Of a stretch of 64,000 bases of DNA, positions 32,301 through 40,966 are shown piece after piece. Within the stretch, counting starts at the first letter, position 1. Each line of letters begins with the position of its first letter. Made by a program: the position numbers and the translations under genes. This DNA comes from Acidobacteriota bacterium (GTDB taxonomy: Bacteria; Acidobacteriota; Terriglobia; Terriglobales; Acidobacteriaceae), in NCBI GenBank assembly GCA_018268895.1, contig JAFDVP010000001.1, forward strand, positions 496,001 to 560,000, read 5' to 3'. The notes under the pieces are model-generated. The model worked only from the letters and a program-made list of their open reading frames with translations. It ran no database searches and had not been told where the DNA came from.

Positions 32301-33832
32301 GCAAACCGCTGCCGGAAGTACGCATACACCGGACGCGGCGTGCGCGCCAGAAAGGCCAGCGGAGTGTCGTCGCCCATCGACCACACGGCGTCCTTGCCGT
32401 CGGCGGCCATCGGCTGAAGAATCATCTTGACGTCTTCGCGCGTGTAGCCAAAGCCCTTCTGCAAGGCGGTCAGCTTTGCGGCATCGGCAGAGGTGACTAC
32501 CGCCGGGACAAGCGGCGCGTCCTCAAGCAGACGGGCGTAGATGGGATCGGCGTCGAACAGCCCAAGCAGTTCCTCGTCCTCGTAGACCTTGTGCTTCTTC
32601 AGGTCGACCACCAGCATCTGTCCCGGCCCAAGGCGGCCGCTGTGCGCAACCTCGTTCGGATCGAGATCGACCAGGCCAATCTCCGACCCGGCAACGACCA
32701 GGCCGTCGGTGGTGATGGCGAAGCGGCAGGGGCGCAGACCGTTACGGTCGAGGATCGCTCCCACCAGCGAGCCATTCGCGAAGGCGATCGCCGCGGGGCC
32801 ATCCCAGGGCTCCGTCACGTCGGAGTGATACCGCAAAAACGACGAGTCGTGACCCGATACCGCCGCGGGAGGCAGCAGCATCCGCATGGCCTCCGCCAGG
32901 GTGCGGCCGTTCTGCGAGATCATCTCCACCGTCTCGTCGAGGCTGGTGGAGTCCGTGCCGCCCTGCGTCAGGACAGGCTTGCACTCGACCGGAAGCGTTG
33001 AGTCGCGGGAGGCCATGCGCGCGCGGTTGCCCCACACCGTGTTGATCTCGCCATTATGTCCAAGGGTGCGGCCGGGCTGGGCGCGGTGCCACGAGGGAAG
33101 AGTATTGGTCGCGTAGCGCTGATGGAAGATCGCAAACGGCGTCACGTAATCTTCCGTTGCAAGATCGGGATAGAACGCCGCCAGGTCCACTCCCGTACAC
33201 ATCGCCTTATAGACGATCGTCTGTGTCGAGAGACTACATATATATCCGTTGACGTCGCCACGCTCGTGAGCGCGCTCAAACTGCTTGCGTGCAAGATAAA
33301 GCCGCCGCTCGATGGTCCCCGGCTCGGCGTCCTCGGCATCGATCGCCAGCACCTGCCGGATCTTCGGCATGGTCGAGAGCGCCATCTCGCCCAGATATTC
33401 GGTCTTGATCGGCACATCGCGCCACGCAAGAACTTTGAGGTCGTGCGACTTCAGGCAGCGCTCGATCTGGCCCTCGGCCCGCGTCTCCTCCTGCGGGATG
33501 AAGATCATCCCTACACCCAGGACCGTCTCGGGAGCGATGGTCAGTCCGGCCTCACGAACCAGAAGGTCCCGTGGGATTCCCGCCAGGATCCCGACACCGT
33601 CCGAGCTCTTGCCGTCGGCGGCGGTCGCACCACGGTGCGCAAGGCGGCCAAGCGCCGTCAGGGCCTGTTCCAGAATCCTGTGCGTGGGGGTCGCTTGAAT
33701 GGAGGCAACGAAACCAACGCCGCAGGAGTCGTGATCGAAACGCTCATCAATCAGGGATGGCGATGACGATCTCTCACGCGCGCGGGAGGGTAAAGGCGTA
33801 GGAGCAGAGACAAGTGCGCAGGGCCGGTCCAT
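29303..33832 (-). CDS. gltB: Glutamate synthase, large subunit
   Basis: A 1509-aa enzyme with the normal domain order. The Ntn glutaminase has its nucleophile C37 in DHDSCGVGFVA (a 36-residue propeptide is expected to be removed). A linker, the FMN synthase domain (ARSNTGEGGED; KPGEGGQLPG) and the [3Fe-4S] site in CDMARQCHLNTCPTG follow, and a C-terminal beta-helix ends with GGMVVVLGKTGMNFGAGMTGG. It converts glutamine and 2-oxoglutarate to two glutamates. The gltD partner is absent from the window. It is divergent from the arginine operon, sharing the region with its ARG boxes. The ATG at 33832 lacks a clear ribosome site. Confidence 0.96.
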   Translation of the reverse strand: MDRPCALVSAPTPLPSRARERSSSPSLIDERFDHDSCGVGFVASIQATPTHRILEQALTALGRLAHRGATAADGKSSDGVGILAGIPRDLLVREAGLTIAPETVLGVGMIFIPQEETRAEGQIERCLKSHDLKVLAWRDVPIKTEYLGEMALSTMPKIRQVLAIDAEDAEPGTIERRLYLARKQFERAHERGDVNGYICSLSTQTIVYKAMCTGVDLAAFYPDLATEDYVTPFAIFHQRYATNTLPSWHRAQPGRTLGHNGEINTVWGNRARMASRDSTLPVECKPVLTQGGTDSTSLDETVEMISQNGRTLAEAMRMLLPPAAVSGHDSSFLRYHSDVTEPWDGPAAIAFANGSLVGAILDRNGLRPCRFAITTDGLVVAGSEIGLVDLDPNEVAHSGRLGPGQMLVVDLKKHKVYEDEELLGLFDADPIYARLLEDAPLVPAVVTSADAAKLTALQKGFGYTREDVKMILQPMAADGKDAVWSMGDDTPLAFLARTPRPVYAYFRQRFAQVTNPAIDPLREACVVSLHTRLGPWPHLLDKNAPLPGVSLPSPFLSLGQVESLRKGDYPHADELRLSELSCVFAPSLTLLQALDELCNKSIDLVRNGARILLLTDRYASPEQLPVPIAMATGAIHQALVAAGLRTLTGIAVEAGDCRDIHHAAVLIGYGAGAVCPWLALETGRALAPAGTEPEVAEKKMLKALDAGLAKVMSKMGISVVDSYRSARQFDILGLHSSVVERCFPNTPAPLSGIGFTEVDRQLRYTWQPPTEAAATDLPDYGWVRFRKADVAEPHAWQPPTVKALQSVVGSARNVPQPTDPAGAFAIYTKDVIARDPAVLRDLLEIRPAGPELALSDVESPASLTKRFIASAMSLGSLSPEAHQTITAGMNMLGARSNTGEGGEDAAVYRVNPVVAGQPSSGGGASAAISAQGNVAVAEPLVAAPAVHVSLNNKIKQIASGRFGVTAEYLAHAEEIEIKVAQGAKPGEGGQLPGHKVSGLIARLRHAQPGVPLISPPPHHDIYSIEDLAQLIYDLKRVNPKATVGVKLVSGCGVGTVAAGVAKAYADYVVIAGNTGGTGAAALSSIKYAGNPWELGLAEAQQVLMQNGMRGRVRLRTDGGIATARDVLVAALLGADEFAFGTAVLVVLGCDMARQCHLNTCPTGIATQKPELRAKFRGKPEHIVRFFEQMSADLQHLLARYGLPSLEAAVGRSDLLEQVRFDGNLDLSPMLAPAGDGPRRWMGGRNDQPLPEPPIDEKWVAPALEAVEAGKPYVVESEIANRDRSVGSRLSGELALRRAQSDLHADVTFNLHGTAGQSFGAFAADGMKLVLDGQANDFVGKGLSGGEIVIRARGLAAKDSGQHVILGNVALYGATSGRLFAAGRAGERFGVRNSGATAVVEGVGDHGCEYMTGGMVVVLGKTGMNFGAGMTGGLAWVYDAGGEFIKGHRFHPEFIDPQPFDAVDPESQEFLKHLLEEHSALADSGLAKTMLAGWATYSKAFVKLTPKPQV

Positions 33833-33896
33833 AGTTCACTATACGTCCGATGAAAGGGTAGTTCCATCGGAGATACCTTTCCGTCAAGGTTTGGAC

Positions 33897-33951
33897 AGGA
33901 CTCCTCGTGGAGTCCTTTGCATAAATATACATCAAGTTGTATATTTATGCA
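33897..33951 (+). promoter_or_regulatory. argR promoter overlapped by a double ARG box
   Basis: TTGCAT (33917-33922), 17 bp and TATATT (33940-33945) make a good sigma-70 type promoter. TGCATAAATATACA (33918-33931) and its exact reverse complement (33938-33951), separated by 6 bp, form two ARG-box-like operators, each itself a partial palindrome, with centres 20 bp apart as expected for an ArgR hexamer. A separate hairpin AGGACTCC-TCGT-GGAGTCCT (33897-33916) lies just upstream. Confidence 0.8.
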
Positions 33952-34004
33952 CGAGGGCGGGAATACCGCCGAGCCGAAAAAGAAACGGCAAAATAGATAC
34001 AGAG

Positions 34005-34445
34005 ATGAAACAGCAACGTCATACCGTAATTCGAGAGCTGCTTGGTAAAGCTCCTATCGCGAGTCAGGACGATCTACGGCAAAAATTAGCGGGGCGTGGT
34101 TTCTATGTTACACAAGCAACCCTCTCCCGCGATATCCATGAATTGAGATTGTCGAAGGGGCCGGATGGATATTCGCTTTCAAACGGAAACGGCGACGAGG
34201 ACGATTCGATCCCGGGAATCCGCGAGGTGCTTGCCAGCTTTGGACTTGAGGTGCGCCAGGCGATCAATCTGCTGGTGCTGATTACAAAGACCGGAGGCGC
34301 GCAACCCATCGCCGCCGGCATCGACTACGAAGACTGGGCCGAGGTGGTTGGCACAGTCGCGGGAGATGACACAGTATTAATTATCTGCCCCGACGGGGAG
34401 CAGGCAGGGCGGCTGAAGTCGCGGATTGAGGGGTACATTGGCTAA
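34005..34445 (+). CDS. argR: Arginine repressor ArgR
   Basis: A 146-aa protein. The N-terminal winged helix (QRHTVIRELLGKAPIASQDDLRQKL, VTQATLSRDIHELRL) is typical. The C-terminal oligomerisation domain binds arginine, with GGAQPIAAGID and GDDTVLIICPDGEQA as the usual signatures. ATG at 34005 is chosen because the longer upstream reading (from 33891) would run through the promoter and ARG boxes. ArgR with arginine represses arginine synthesis. It heads the operon and probably represses itself. Confidence 0.95.
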   Translation: MKQQRHTVIRELLGKAPIASQDDLRQKLAGRGFYVTQATLSRDIHELRLSKGPDGYSLSNGNGDEDDSIPGIREVLASFGLEVRQAINLLVLITKTGGAQPIAAGIDYEDWAEVVGTVAGDDTVLIICPDGEQAGRLKSRIEGYIG

Positions 34446-34455
34446 CTCGGCAGTG

Positions 34456-35571
34456 ATGGAGACAACGACGGAGTCCGCCGGAGCAAAGGCGGAAGATTTG
34501 CGTTCGCCGCGCGTGGCTGTCGCAGGCGTCAGCGGATATGCGGGCGGCGAACTTGCGCGTCTGCTGTTGCGCCATCCCGGCATGAAAGATGCCGCACCGC
34601 TCTTTCTCGGGCGCGCGGGCGAAAGCGCGACTGAGGCCACCACAACGATCGAGGAGCTTCATCCTCATCTGGCAGGCATTGCGCAGCCTGGTGGCAGCGC
34701 CACGCACGCCGTTCAGTCATTTAACTGGAACAAGCTCGCCGATGCCGGCACCCAGATTCTCTTCATGGCCACGCCGCACGAGCAGTCGCGCGAGTGGGCC
34801 CCTGAAGCCATCGCGCGCGGCATCCGCGTGATCGACCTCAGCGGAGCGTGGCGTCTCGACGAAGACGCCAACCGCGCCATCTACAAGCTGCACGATGCCG
34901 ACCCCGCGCTGGCAGCGAAGTTGCAGGCCGAAGCCGTCTACGGCTGTCCGGAGCTGCATCGCGATGCCATCCGCACGGCGCGGCTGATCGCCAATCCCGG
35001 CTGCTACTCGACGTCGATGATCCTCGCCCTTGCTCCTCTGACGCGGGCTGGAGCCGTCGATCTCGATCGCGGCATCGTCTGCGATGCGAAGTCGGGCGTC
35101 AGCGGCGCGGGTAAGGCTCCCACGTCGAAGACGCACTTCATGTATGCGGCGGACAACCTATCCGCATATGCCGTCTTCAATCATCGCCACACGGGCGAGC
35201 TGCTGGAGCAGCTGCACCTTACCTCCGACCAGGTCGTCTTCACGCCGCACCTGCTGCCGATCCCGCGCGGCATCCTGTCGACGGTCTACCTGAAGCTGAA
35301 GCAGAAGACCACCGCGGCGCAGGTGAGCGAGTTGTTTGCGGAGTTCTACAAAGGCAGCCCGATGGTGCGTTTGCACCGGACGCCGCAGCTTCCGCAGATA
35401 CAGCACGTCGTGCGCACGAACTTCTGCGACCTCGGCTTCGTACTGGCTGAAGACGGCCAGCGGCTGATCGTCGTCTCCTGCCTCGACAATCTTTTGAAGG
35501 GCGCTGCCGGACAGGCCGTGCAAAACATGAATGTGATGTGTGGATTCAAGGAAGAGGAGGGTCTGCTGTGA
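34456..35571 (+). CDS. argC: N-acetyl-gamma-glutamyl-phosphate reductase
   Basis: A 371-aa enzyme for the third step of arginine synthesis (NADPH reduction of N-acetylglutamyl phosphate). VAVAGVSGYAGGELARLLLRHP is the dinucleotide-binding motif, and the catalytic Cys is in ANPGCYSTSMIL. The C-terminal GHTGE-type His is in FNHRHTGELLEQL. The start is uncertain: ATG 34456 is taken, but TTG 34438 overlaps the argR stop and has a better GAGGGG site. It overlaps argB by GTGA. Confidence 0.93.
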   Translation: METTTESAGAKAEDLRSPRVAVAGVSGYAGGELARLLLRHPGMKDAAPLFLGRAGESATEATTTIEELHPHLAGIAQPGGSATHAVQSFNWNKLADAGTQILFMATPHEQSREWAPEAIARGIRVIDLSGAWRLDEDANRAIYKLHDADPALAAKLQAEAVYGCPELHRDAIRTARLIANPGCYSTSMILALAPLTRAGAVDLDRGIVCDAKSGVSGAGKAPTSKTHFMYAADNLSAYAVFNHRHTGELLEQLHLTSDQVVFTPHLLPIPRGILSTVYLKLKQKTTAAQVSELFAEFYKGSPMVRLHRTPQLPQIQHVVRTNFCDLGFVLAEDGQRLIVVSCLDNLLKGAAGQAVQNMNVMCGFKEEEGLL

Positions 35572-36350
35572 AATTCGTCGTAAAACTTGGCGGCGCGGGC
35601 CTGGAAAATCCCAAGCTGCTGCACGCCTGCGGTAAAGCAATCGCCGAGCTGGTCGCCGACGGCAACCAGGTGGCCGTTGTGCATGGCGGCGGCGTTCAGC
35701 TGACAAAGACGCTGGCTCAAATGGGCAAGAAGAGCGAGTTCATCTCCGGCCTGCGCGTGACCGATGCCGAAACCCGCGACGCCGCGCTGATGGTGCTCGC
35801 CGGCCGCGTCAACAAGTCGCTGGTGGCGTCCCTCGCCTCGCACGGCCAGGCGGCGGTCGGCCTCTCCGGCGGCGACGGACACGTCTTCCGCGCGCGCAAG
35901 AAGAAGACCAACCCTGACCTTGGCTTCGTCGGTGAGATCGCCGCGACCGACCCGCGCTGGCTCGAAGCCATCTGGACGATGGGCGCCGTCCCGGTCATCT
36001 CGTCCATCGCGCTCGGCTTCGACGGTGAGTACTACAATATCAACGCCGACGAGATGGCCGCGGCCTGCGCCGTTGCCACCAAGGCCGATGCTCTGGTCTT
36101 CCTCACCGATGTGCCGGGAGTGAAGGGAGCCGATGGCAGCGTGATGCGGTGGCTGACGCTGGCACAGATTCCTATGCTCGAGAAGCAGCAGATCATCTCC
36201 GGCGGCATGTTGCCCAAGCTGAACGCCTGCCGCGAGGCGCTGACGCATGGCGTCAAGCGCGTGCGTATTCTTCCTGCGGAGGCCGCGGCGTCGTTGCCGG
36301 ACATCTGCTCCACACGGGTCAATGACGGAACGGAGGTTATGGTCGCATGA
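35568..36350 (+). CDS. argB: Acetylglutamate kinase
   Basis: A 260-aa amino-acid kinase. FVVKLGGAG is the phosphate-binding start, VVHGGGVQLTK binds N-acetylglutamate, and NINADEMAAACAVATKADALVFLTDVPGV is the conserved nucleotide side (quoted in parts: NINADEMAAA, LVFLTDVPGV). The GTG at 35568 has an AGGAGG site and overlaps the argC stop. There is no N-terminal helix of the arginine-inhibited hexameric type, so feedback control by arginine on this enzyme is less likely. It phosphorylates N-acetylglutamate in the cytoplasm. Confidence 0.94.
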   Translation: MKFVVKLGGAGLENPKLLHACGKAIAELVADGNQVAVVHGGGVQLTKTLAQMGKKSEFISGLRVTDAETRDAALMVLAGRVNKSLVASLASHGQAAVGLSGGDGHVFRARKKKTNPDLGFVGEIAATDPRWLEAIWTMGAVPVISSIALGFDGEYYNINADEMAAACAVATKADALVFLTDVPGVKGADGSVMRWLTLAQIPMLEKQQIISGGMLPKLNACREALTHGVKRVRILPAEAAASLPDICSTRVNDGTEVMVA

Positions 36351-37597
36351 ATCTGGCATCCATCCAGGCAGCCGAGAACAAGCTGCTGCTGAATACCTAT
36401 GAGCGGAATCCCTATCTGTTTGTCGATGGCAAAGGCGTTTATCTCCGCGACGAAAACGGCGAGCACTTCCTCGACCTGCTGAGCGGCATCGGCGTCTGCG
36501 CTCTCGGCTACGGTCACCCGGCAATCGAGCAGGCCATCGCGCACCAGAGCGCGCGCCTGCTGCATACCTCGAACCTTTTCTTTCACGAAGGCACCGCCAA
36601 CCTCGCGTTGCGCCTGACCGAAATCAGCGGCCTCGATCGCGTCTTTTTCTGCAACAGCGGGACCGAGGCAATGGAGGCGGCGCTGAAGCTGGCCCGTGCG
36701 AACGCGACCAAAGCCCGCGAGGAAGGCAAGAAGATCGGCACAAAATTCCTCGCGCTCGAACACAGTTTCCACGGCCGCACCATGGGTTCAGTGGCGACGA
36801 CGCACAAGGAAAAGTACCGCCTGCCGTTTGGCCCCGTCATGTCCGATGTCGAGTTCGTGCGCTTCAACGACGTCGCCGACCTGCGCGCAAAGTTCTCCGA
36901 GGATGTCTGCGGCATTTGCATCGAGCCGGTGCAGGGCGAGGGTGGAATCCATCCCATCTCAAAGGAGTTCTTCGCCGCCGCGCGTGAATTGTGCGATTCG
37001 ACCGGAGCGTTGCTGATCGCCGACGAGATCCAGAGCGGCATCGGACGCACCGGCAAGTGGTTTGCCTATCAGCATTACGGTATTCTTCCCGACGTAACCA
37101 CGGTTGCCAAACCCATCGCGGGTGGCATCCCCATGGGTGCGATGCTCTGCGCGGAGAAGGCTGCGGCAGCCATTACGCCCGGCATGCACGGCACAACCTT
37201 CGGCGGCGGCCCTCTGGCCTGCGCCGTCGCGATTGCCGTCATCGACACCATCCAGCGGGAAGACATCCTGTCGCATGTGGAGGAGGTTGGCAACTACTTC
37301 CGCTCGCAGCTCGAAGGCCTCAAACAGCGCCACGACAGCATCAAAGAAGTACGTGGGCTCGGCCTGATGCTTGGCGTGGAGCTGCACTCCGCCGAGCTTG
37401 CCAAACAGGTTGCCGCGCAGATGATGGAGCGCCGCATCATTATCAACCGGACCAGCGAGACGGTTCTTCGCTTTCTGCCGCCCTACATTCTGGAGCGCAA
37501 GCACGTCGATACGACGGTTACAGCGCTCGATGAGCTGCTGAAGGCCAATCGAGAGTACGCCGGCGCCGTGCCGGCCGGAGAAAAGATACATGGGTAG
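36347..37597 (+). CDS. argD: Acetylornithine aminotransferase
   Basis: A 416-aa class III PLP aminotransferase. [45 protein letters not shown] and [14 protein letters not shown] (Schiff-base Lys) are all present. It transfers the glutamate amino group to N-acetylglutamate semialdehyde, giving N-acetylornithine. Enzymes of this family can also act in lysine synthesis (succinyl-DAP). ATGA overlap with argB indicates coupled translation. About 18 extra residues at the C-terminus overlap the argF start. Confidence 0.95.
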   Translation: MNLASIQAAENKLLLNTYERNPYLFVDGKGVYLRDENGEHFLDLLSGIGVCALGYGHPAIEQAIAHQSARLLHTSNLFFHEGTANLALRLTEISGLDRVFFCNSGTEAMEAALKLARANATKAREEGKKIGTKFLALEHSFHGRTMGSVATTHKEKYRLPFGPVMSDVEFVRFNDVADLRAKFSEDVCGICIEPVQGEGGIHPISKEFFAAARELCDSTGALLIADEIQSGIGRTGKWFAYQHYGILPDVTTVAKPIAGGIPMGAMLCAEKAAAAITPGMHGTTFGGGPLACAVAIAVIDTIQREDILSHVEEVGNYFRSQLEGLKQRHDSIKEVRGLGLMLGVELHSAELAKQVAAQMMERRIIINRTSETVLRFLPPYILERKHVDTTVTALDELLKANREYAGAVPAGEKIHG

Positions 37598-38696
37598 CAA
37601 GACCGTTGTGATGAACGCAAAGCCGGACGCAGGGCAGGAGCCTCCCGTCCGCAAGCCTGCTGTAACCCTGGGCATCCAGTCGGACACAGCATTCAACGAA
37701 GCCGCGAAGCGCCTTTGCGGACGCGACCTCTGCTCCATCGCCGACCTCACTGTCGAGGAGACGGCCGCCATCATGGAGCTGGCGCACGCCGTCAAGAACC
37801 ATCCCGAGGACTTCCGCCACGCGCTCGACGCAAAGCAGATGGTGATGTTCTTCGAGAAGGCATCGCTGCGCACGCGCCTCACGTTTGAAGCTGCGATCAA
37901 CACGTTGGGCGGCAACGCCATCTTCGTCGACCAGACGCAGTCGCCGCTGGGCGAGCGCGAGTCGCTGTCCGACATGGCCCGCAACCTCGAGCGCTGGATG
38001 TCTGTCATCGTACTGCGCACCTACTCGCACGAGACCATCACCGAGATGGCCGCCTGTTCCAGGGTTCCCGTGATCAATGCGCTGTCGGACCTCGAGCATC
38101 CCTGCCAGGCCATCACAGACTTCTTCACTCTCGAAGAGCGCTTTGGCTCGGCGGAAGGTCTACGCTTTACCTACATCGGTGACGGCAACAACGTATGCCA
38201 CTCGCTGATGTTGATCGCGGCGCAGCTTGGCACCCACTGCACCGTCTCCTGCCCCAAGGGCTTTGAGCCAAAGCTCGACATCATCCACAAGGCAATCGAG
38301 ATCGCGGAGCTGACCGGCGGCAGCATCACCATCCAGCACGATCCGGTCAAAGCCGTCTCTGGCGCGGACGCGGTCTACACCGACGTCTGCACCAGCATGG
38401 GCTTTGAGCATGAGGCGACCAAGCGCGCGCCGATCTTCAAGCCCTACCAGGTGAACGAAGACCTGATGAGGCACGCGCAGCAGGACGCCGTCTTCATGCA
38501 CTGCCTGCCCGCGCACCGCAACGCCGAGGTCACAGACGCTGTGCTCGACGGTCCGCAGTCGATCGTCTTCGACCAGGCAGAGAACCGCATGCACGCGCAG
38601 AAGGCCCTGTTGCTGATGTTGCTGGGCGGAGCCAAGCGAATATCGAGTGGACGTGGCCGTGGAACGCAGGCCCGCAAGCGTCCGTCGCTGACGTAG
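37590..38696 (+). CDS. argF: Ornithine carbamoyltransferase
   Basis: A 368-aa transcarbamylase that makes citrulline from ornithine and carbamoyl phosphate. FEKASLRTRLTFE is the carbamoyl-phosphate loop (SLRTR in place of STRTR), DLEHPCQAITDFFTL and MHCLPAHR are catalytic motifs. It is about 50 residues longer than usual: a 40-residue N-terminal lead (an internal ATG at 37611 is an alternative start) and a basic C-terminal tail. The related N-acetylornithine carbamoyltransferase cannot be excluded from motifs alone, but HCLPAHR and a downstream argH fit either route. It overlaps argD by 8 bp. Confidence 0.9.
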   Translation: MGSKTVVMNAKPDAGQEPPVRKPAVTLGIQSDTAFNEAAKRLCGRDLCSIADLTVEETAAIMELAHAVKNHPEDFRHALDAKQMVMFFEKASLRTRLTFEAAINTLGGNAIFVDQTQSPLGERESLSDMARNLERWMSVIVLRTYSHETITEMAACSRVPVINALSDLEHPCQAITDFFTLEERFGSAEGLRFTYIGDGNNVCHSLMLIAAQLGTHCTVSCPKGFEPKLDIIHKAIEIAELTGGSITIQHDPVKAVSGADAVYTDVCTSMGFEHEATKRAPIFKPYQVNEDLMRHAQQDAVFMHCLPAHRNAEVTDAVLDGPQSIVFDQAENRMHAQKALLLMLLGGAKRISSGRGRGTQARKRPSLT

Positions 38697-38726
38697 ACAG
38701 AAACGCATCATCGCAAGGAGCAAACA

Positions 38727-40223
38727 GTGAGCAAGATGTGGTCGGGGCGGTTCCGGGAACCGCTCGATCCCGGGTTCGAGTCGTGGCAGCGTTCTTTTCC
38801 TTTCGACGTGCGGCTGCTTCCGCAGGAGGTAGCCGCGTCGAAAGCGCATGCGCGCGCAATCGCCGCGGTGGGAATCCTCACGCAGGCTGAACTCGCCTCG
38901 ATGCTCGACGGGCTGGGCAGAGTAATCCCGTTCGCGCTCGAGGAGTGCGGCAGCGCGAAACTCGATGCCGGATCGGCTGCCGCGATTGCGGAGCTGCATC
39001 CCGAGGCCGAAGACATCCATCACTTCGTCGAGCTGACGCTGACCAGGATTATTGGCGACCTCGCGCTGAAGCTGCACACAGGCCGCAGCCGCAACGAACA
39101 GATTGCGACCGACATGCGTCTGTTTGTTCGTGATGCTATCGACACCACGCTGGCAGGCCTGCTCGACTGGCGCGAGGCCCTGGTCGAACAGGCGCGTGCG
39201 GCTGGCGGCGCTGCGATGCCCTCTTACACGCATCTGCAACGCGCGGAACCCGTGCTCGTGGCTCACTGGCTGCTGGCGTATGTTGCGATGATCGAGCGCG
39301 ATTTCTCGCGATTGCAGGACTGCCGCGCGCGGTTGAATTTGTGCCCCCTGGGCTCAGGTGCGATTGCCGGCGCAACCCTCAAGCTCGACCGCGCTATTGC
39401 AGCCAAGGCTTTGGGCTTCGACGCGCCCACGCCGAACAGCATGGACGCAACCAGTGACCGCGACTTTGCGCTCGAGTTTACCCAGGCACTGACCACGCTG
39501 GGGCTGCACATCTCCCGCTTTGCCGAGGAGCTGACGCTGCACTCTACAGCGGAGTTCGGCTTCCTCGACCTCCCGGAGAAGTTTTCGACCGGCTCAAGCG
39601 CGATGCCGCAGAAGAAAAATCCAGACCTTACCGAACTGATTCGCGGCAAGGCAGGACGCCTGCAGGGCGCGGCGATCACTCTGGCGACGATCATCAAGGG
39701 ACTCCCGCTCGCTTACAACAAAGACCTTCAGGAAGGGCAGGAGCCCGTCTTCGATGCCGCCGACACCATCGCAGGAATTCTTCGCGTGCTTCCCGCATTC
39801 ACCCGGTCGCTTCGTTTTCGAGCGGACGTCATGAAGGTTGCGGCTGAGAAGGGCTACCTGAACGCGATGGCTGCGGCCACCTATCTCACGCACAAAGGCG
39901 TCCCGTTCCGCAAGGCTCACGAGAAGATCGGCAACGCAGTGCGGCTAGGGCTTGAGACGGGCCGCGAATTGAGCGACCTCTCGCTCGATGAACTGCGTGG
40001 CTTCGGCGAAGAATTCGGCCCCGACTTCTTCGATGCGATCACCCTCGAGGCCACGCTCGACTGCCACGACGTCATCGGCGGAACGGCAAGGGCGCAGGTG
40101 AGGGATGCCTTGGAAGGTGCCTCGGTAAGGATTGCGACCGATAGGGCCTCGCTTGCATCTATAAACTCGTTTAAGTCTGCTTCTTCTCAGAAGCAAGGCG
40201 TGGAGCAGGTTGCAAGTGTCTAA
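38727..40223 (+). CDS. argH: Argininosuccinate lyase
   Basis: A 498-aa member of the fumarase/aspartase fold. MWSGRFREP is the typical start, HTGRSRNEQIATD and GSSAMPQKKNPDLTELIRGK are signature loops, the latter with the catalytic Ser. It splits argininosuccinate into arginine and fumarate. Its GTG start follows AAGGAG at 38715. The preceding enzyme argG is missing from this operon and must be elsewhere. A C-terminal extension of about 30 residues (ASINSFKSASSQKQG) is unusual. Confidence 0.95.
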   Translation: MSKMWSGRFREPLDPGFESWQRSFPFDVRLLPQEVAASKAHARAIAAVGILTQAELASMLDGLGRVIPFALEECGSAKLDAGSAAAIAELHPEAEDIHHFVELTLTRIIGDLALKLHTGRSRNEQIATDMRLFVRDAIDTTLAGLLDWREALVEQARAAGGAAMPSYTHLQRAEPVLVAHWLLAYVAMIERDFSRLQDCRARLNLCPLGSGAIAGATLKLDRAIAAKALGFDAPTPNSMDATSDRDFALEFTQALTTLGLHISRFAEELTLHSTAEFGFLDLPEKFSTGSSAMPQKKNPDLTELIRGKAGRLQGAAITLATIIKGLPLAYNKDLQEGQEPVFDAADTIAGILRVLPAFTRSLRFRADVMKVAAEKGYLNAMAAATYLTHKGVPFRKAHEKIGNAVRLGLETGRELSDLSLDELRGFGEEFGPDFFDAITLEATLDCHDVIGGTARAQVRDALEGASVRIATDRASLASINSFKSASSQKQGVEQVASV

Positions 40224-40830
40224 CTCTTCACTGATGGCAGCAAGCGAATCGACTGCGTCGACGCGGGCGCGTGTCGGCGGAGCGGTAACGCGCAAGGCCA
40301 AGCTGCCCGACGCGGCGAACATCTTTGAGCTGGTCAATTCACTCTCCGGCGACGGAACCCTGTTGCGCCGCAGCTACGCCGAGATCTGCGAGAATGTGCG
40401 CGACTTCTCGGTAGCAGAGAGCGAGAGCGGAGTCTTCCTCGGCTGCGGTGCACTGCATCTCTACGGACCGCATCTGGCCGAGGTGCGATCGATCGTCGTA
40501 AAGCCTGAGGCGAAGGGGCAGGGAGCTGGCGGAAGGCTGCTGCGGGCCCTGCTGGAAGAGGCTGAAGACCAGGGTGTGACCTCAGTTTGCCTGTTTACGC
40601 GCATACCCGACTTCTTCTTTCATTTCGGCTTCCGTGTCGTCGACCGCACCGTTCTGCCGGACAAGATCTACAAGGACTGCCAGAACTGCCCGCGGCTCTA
40701 CGCCTGCGACGAGGTCGCCATGGCGCGCGGCCCCATCCCCCGTATCGCCGTGCTTGGCCCCAGCAAGTTCGCTGAGCCGGAGCTGGTAAAGCTCCAGGCC
40801 GGTTCCATCGCGCCTCACGGTTCCAAATAA
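40216..40830 (+). CDS. Short-form N-acetylglutamate synthase (GNAT family)
   Basis: A protein of about 204 aa with a GNAT fold (VRSIVVKPEAKGQGAGGRLLRALLEEAEDQG binds acetyl-CoA; cited in parts RSIVVKPE, KGQGAGGRLL). The Cys pattern CQNCPRLYACDEVAM near the C-terminus is typical of the stand-alone short NAGS enzymes that lack the kinase domain of E. coli ArgA. As the last gene of the arginine operon it most likely acetylates glutamate, the first step of the pathway. The start is uncertain: GTG 40216 overlaps argH, ATG 40234 is the alternative. Confidence 0.8.
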   Translation: MSNSSLMAASESTASTRARVGGAVTRKAKLPDAANIFELVNSLSGDGTLLRRSYAEICENVRDFSVAESESGVFLGCGALHLYGPHLAEVRSIVVKPEAKGQGAGGRLLRALLEEAEDQGVTSVCLFTRIPDFFFHFGFRVVDRTVLPDKIYKDCQNCPRLYACDEVAMARGPIPRIAVLGPSKFAEPELVKLQAGSIAPHGSK

Positions 40831-40852
40831 CATTCTTGCACTACCTCCTTTG

Positions 40853-40883
40853 TTGTCATTCCGAGCGAAGCGAGGAATCTGCT
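40853..40883. repeat. Short intergenic repeat B, copy 2
   Basis: GTCATTCCGAGCGAAGCGAG followed by GAATCTGC. It is the compact form of the repeat found at 24758, 43519 and 45545, located after the arginine operon. Confidence 0.7.
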
Positions 40884-40966
40884 GTTCCCCTGTCGCACCA
40901 CGGTAGATAGCGCCAGCGCATGCACCGCCAAAGCCATGTATTTTCATCCCGAATGCCAGTTGATTC

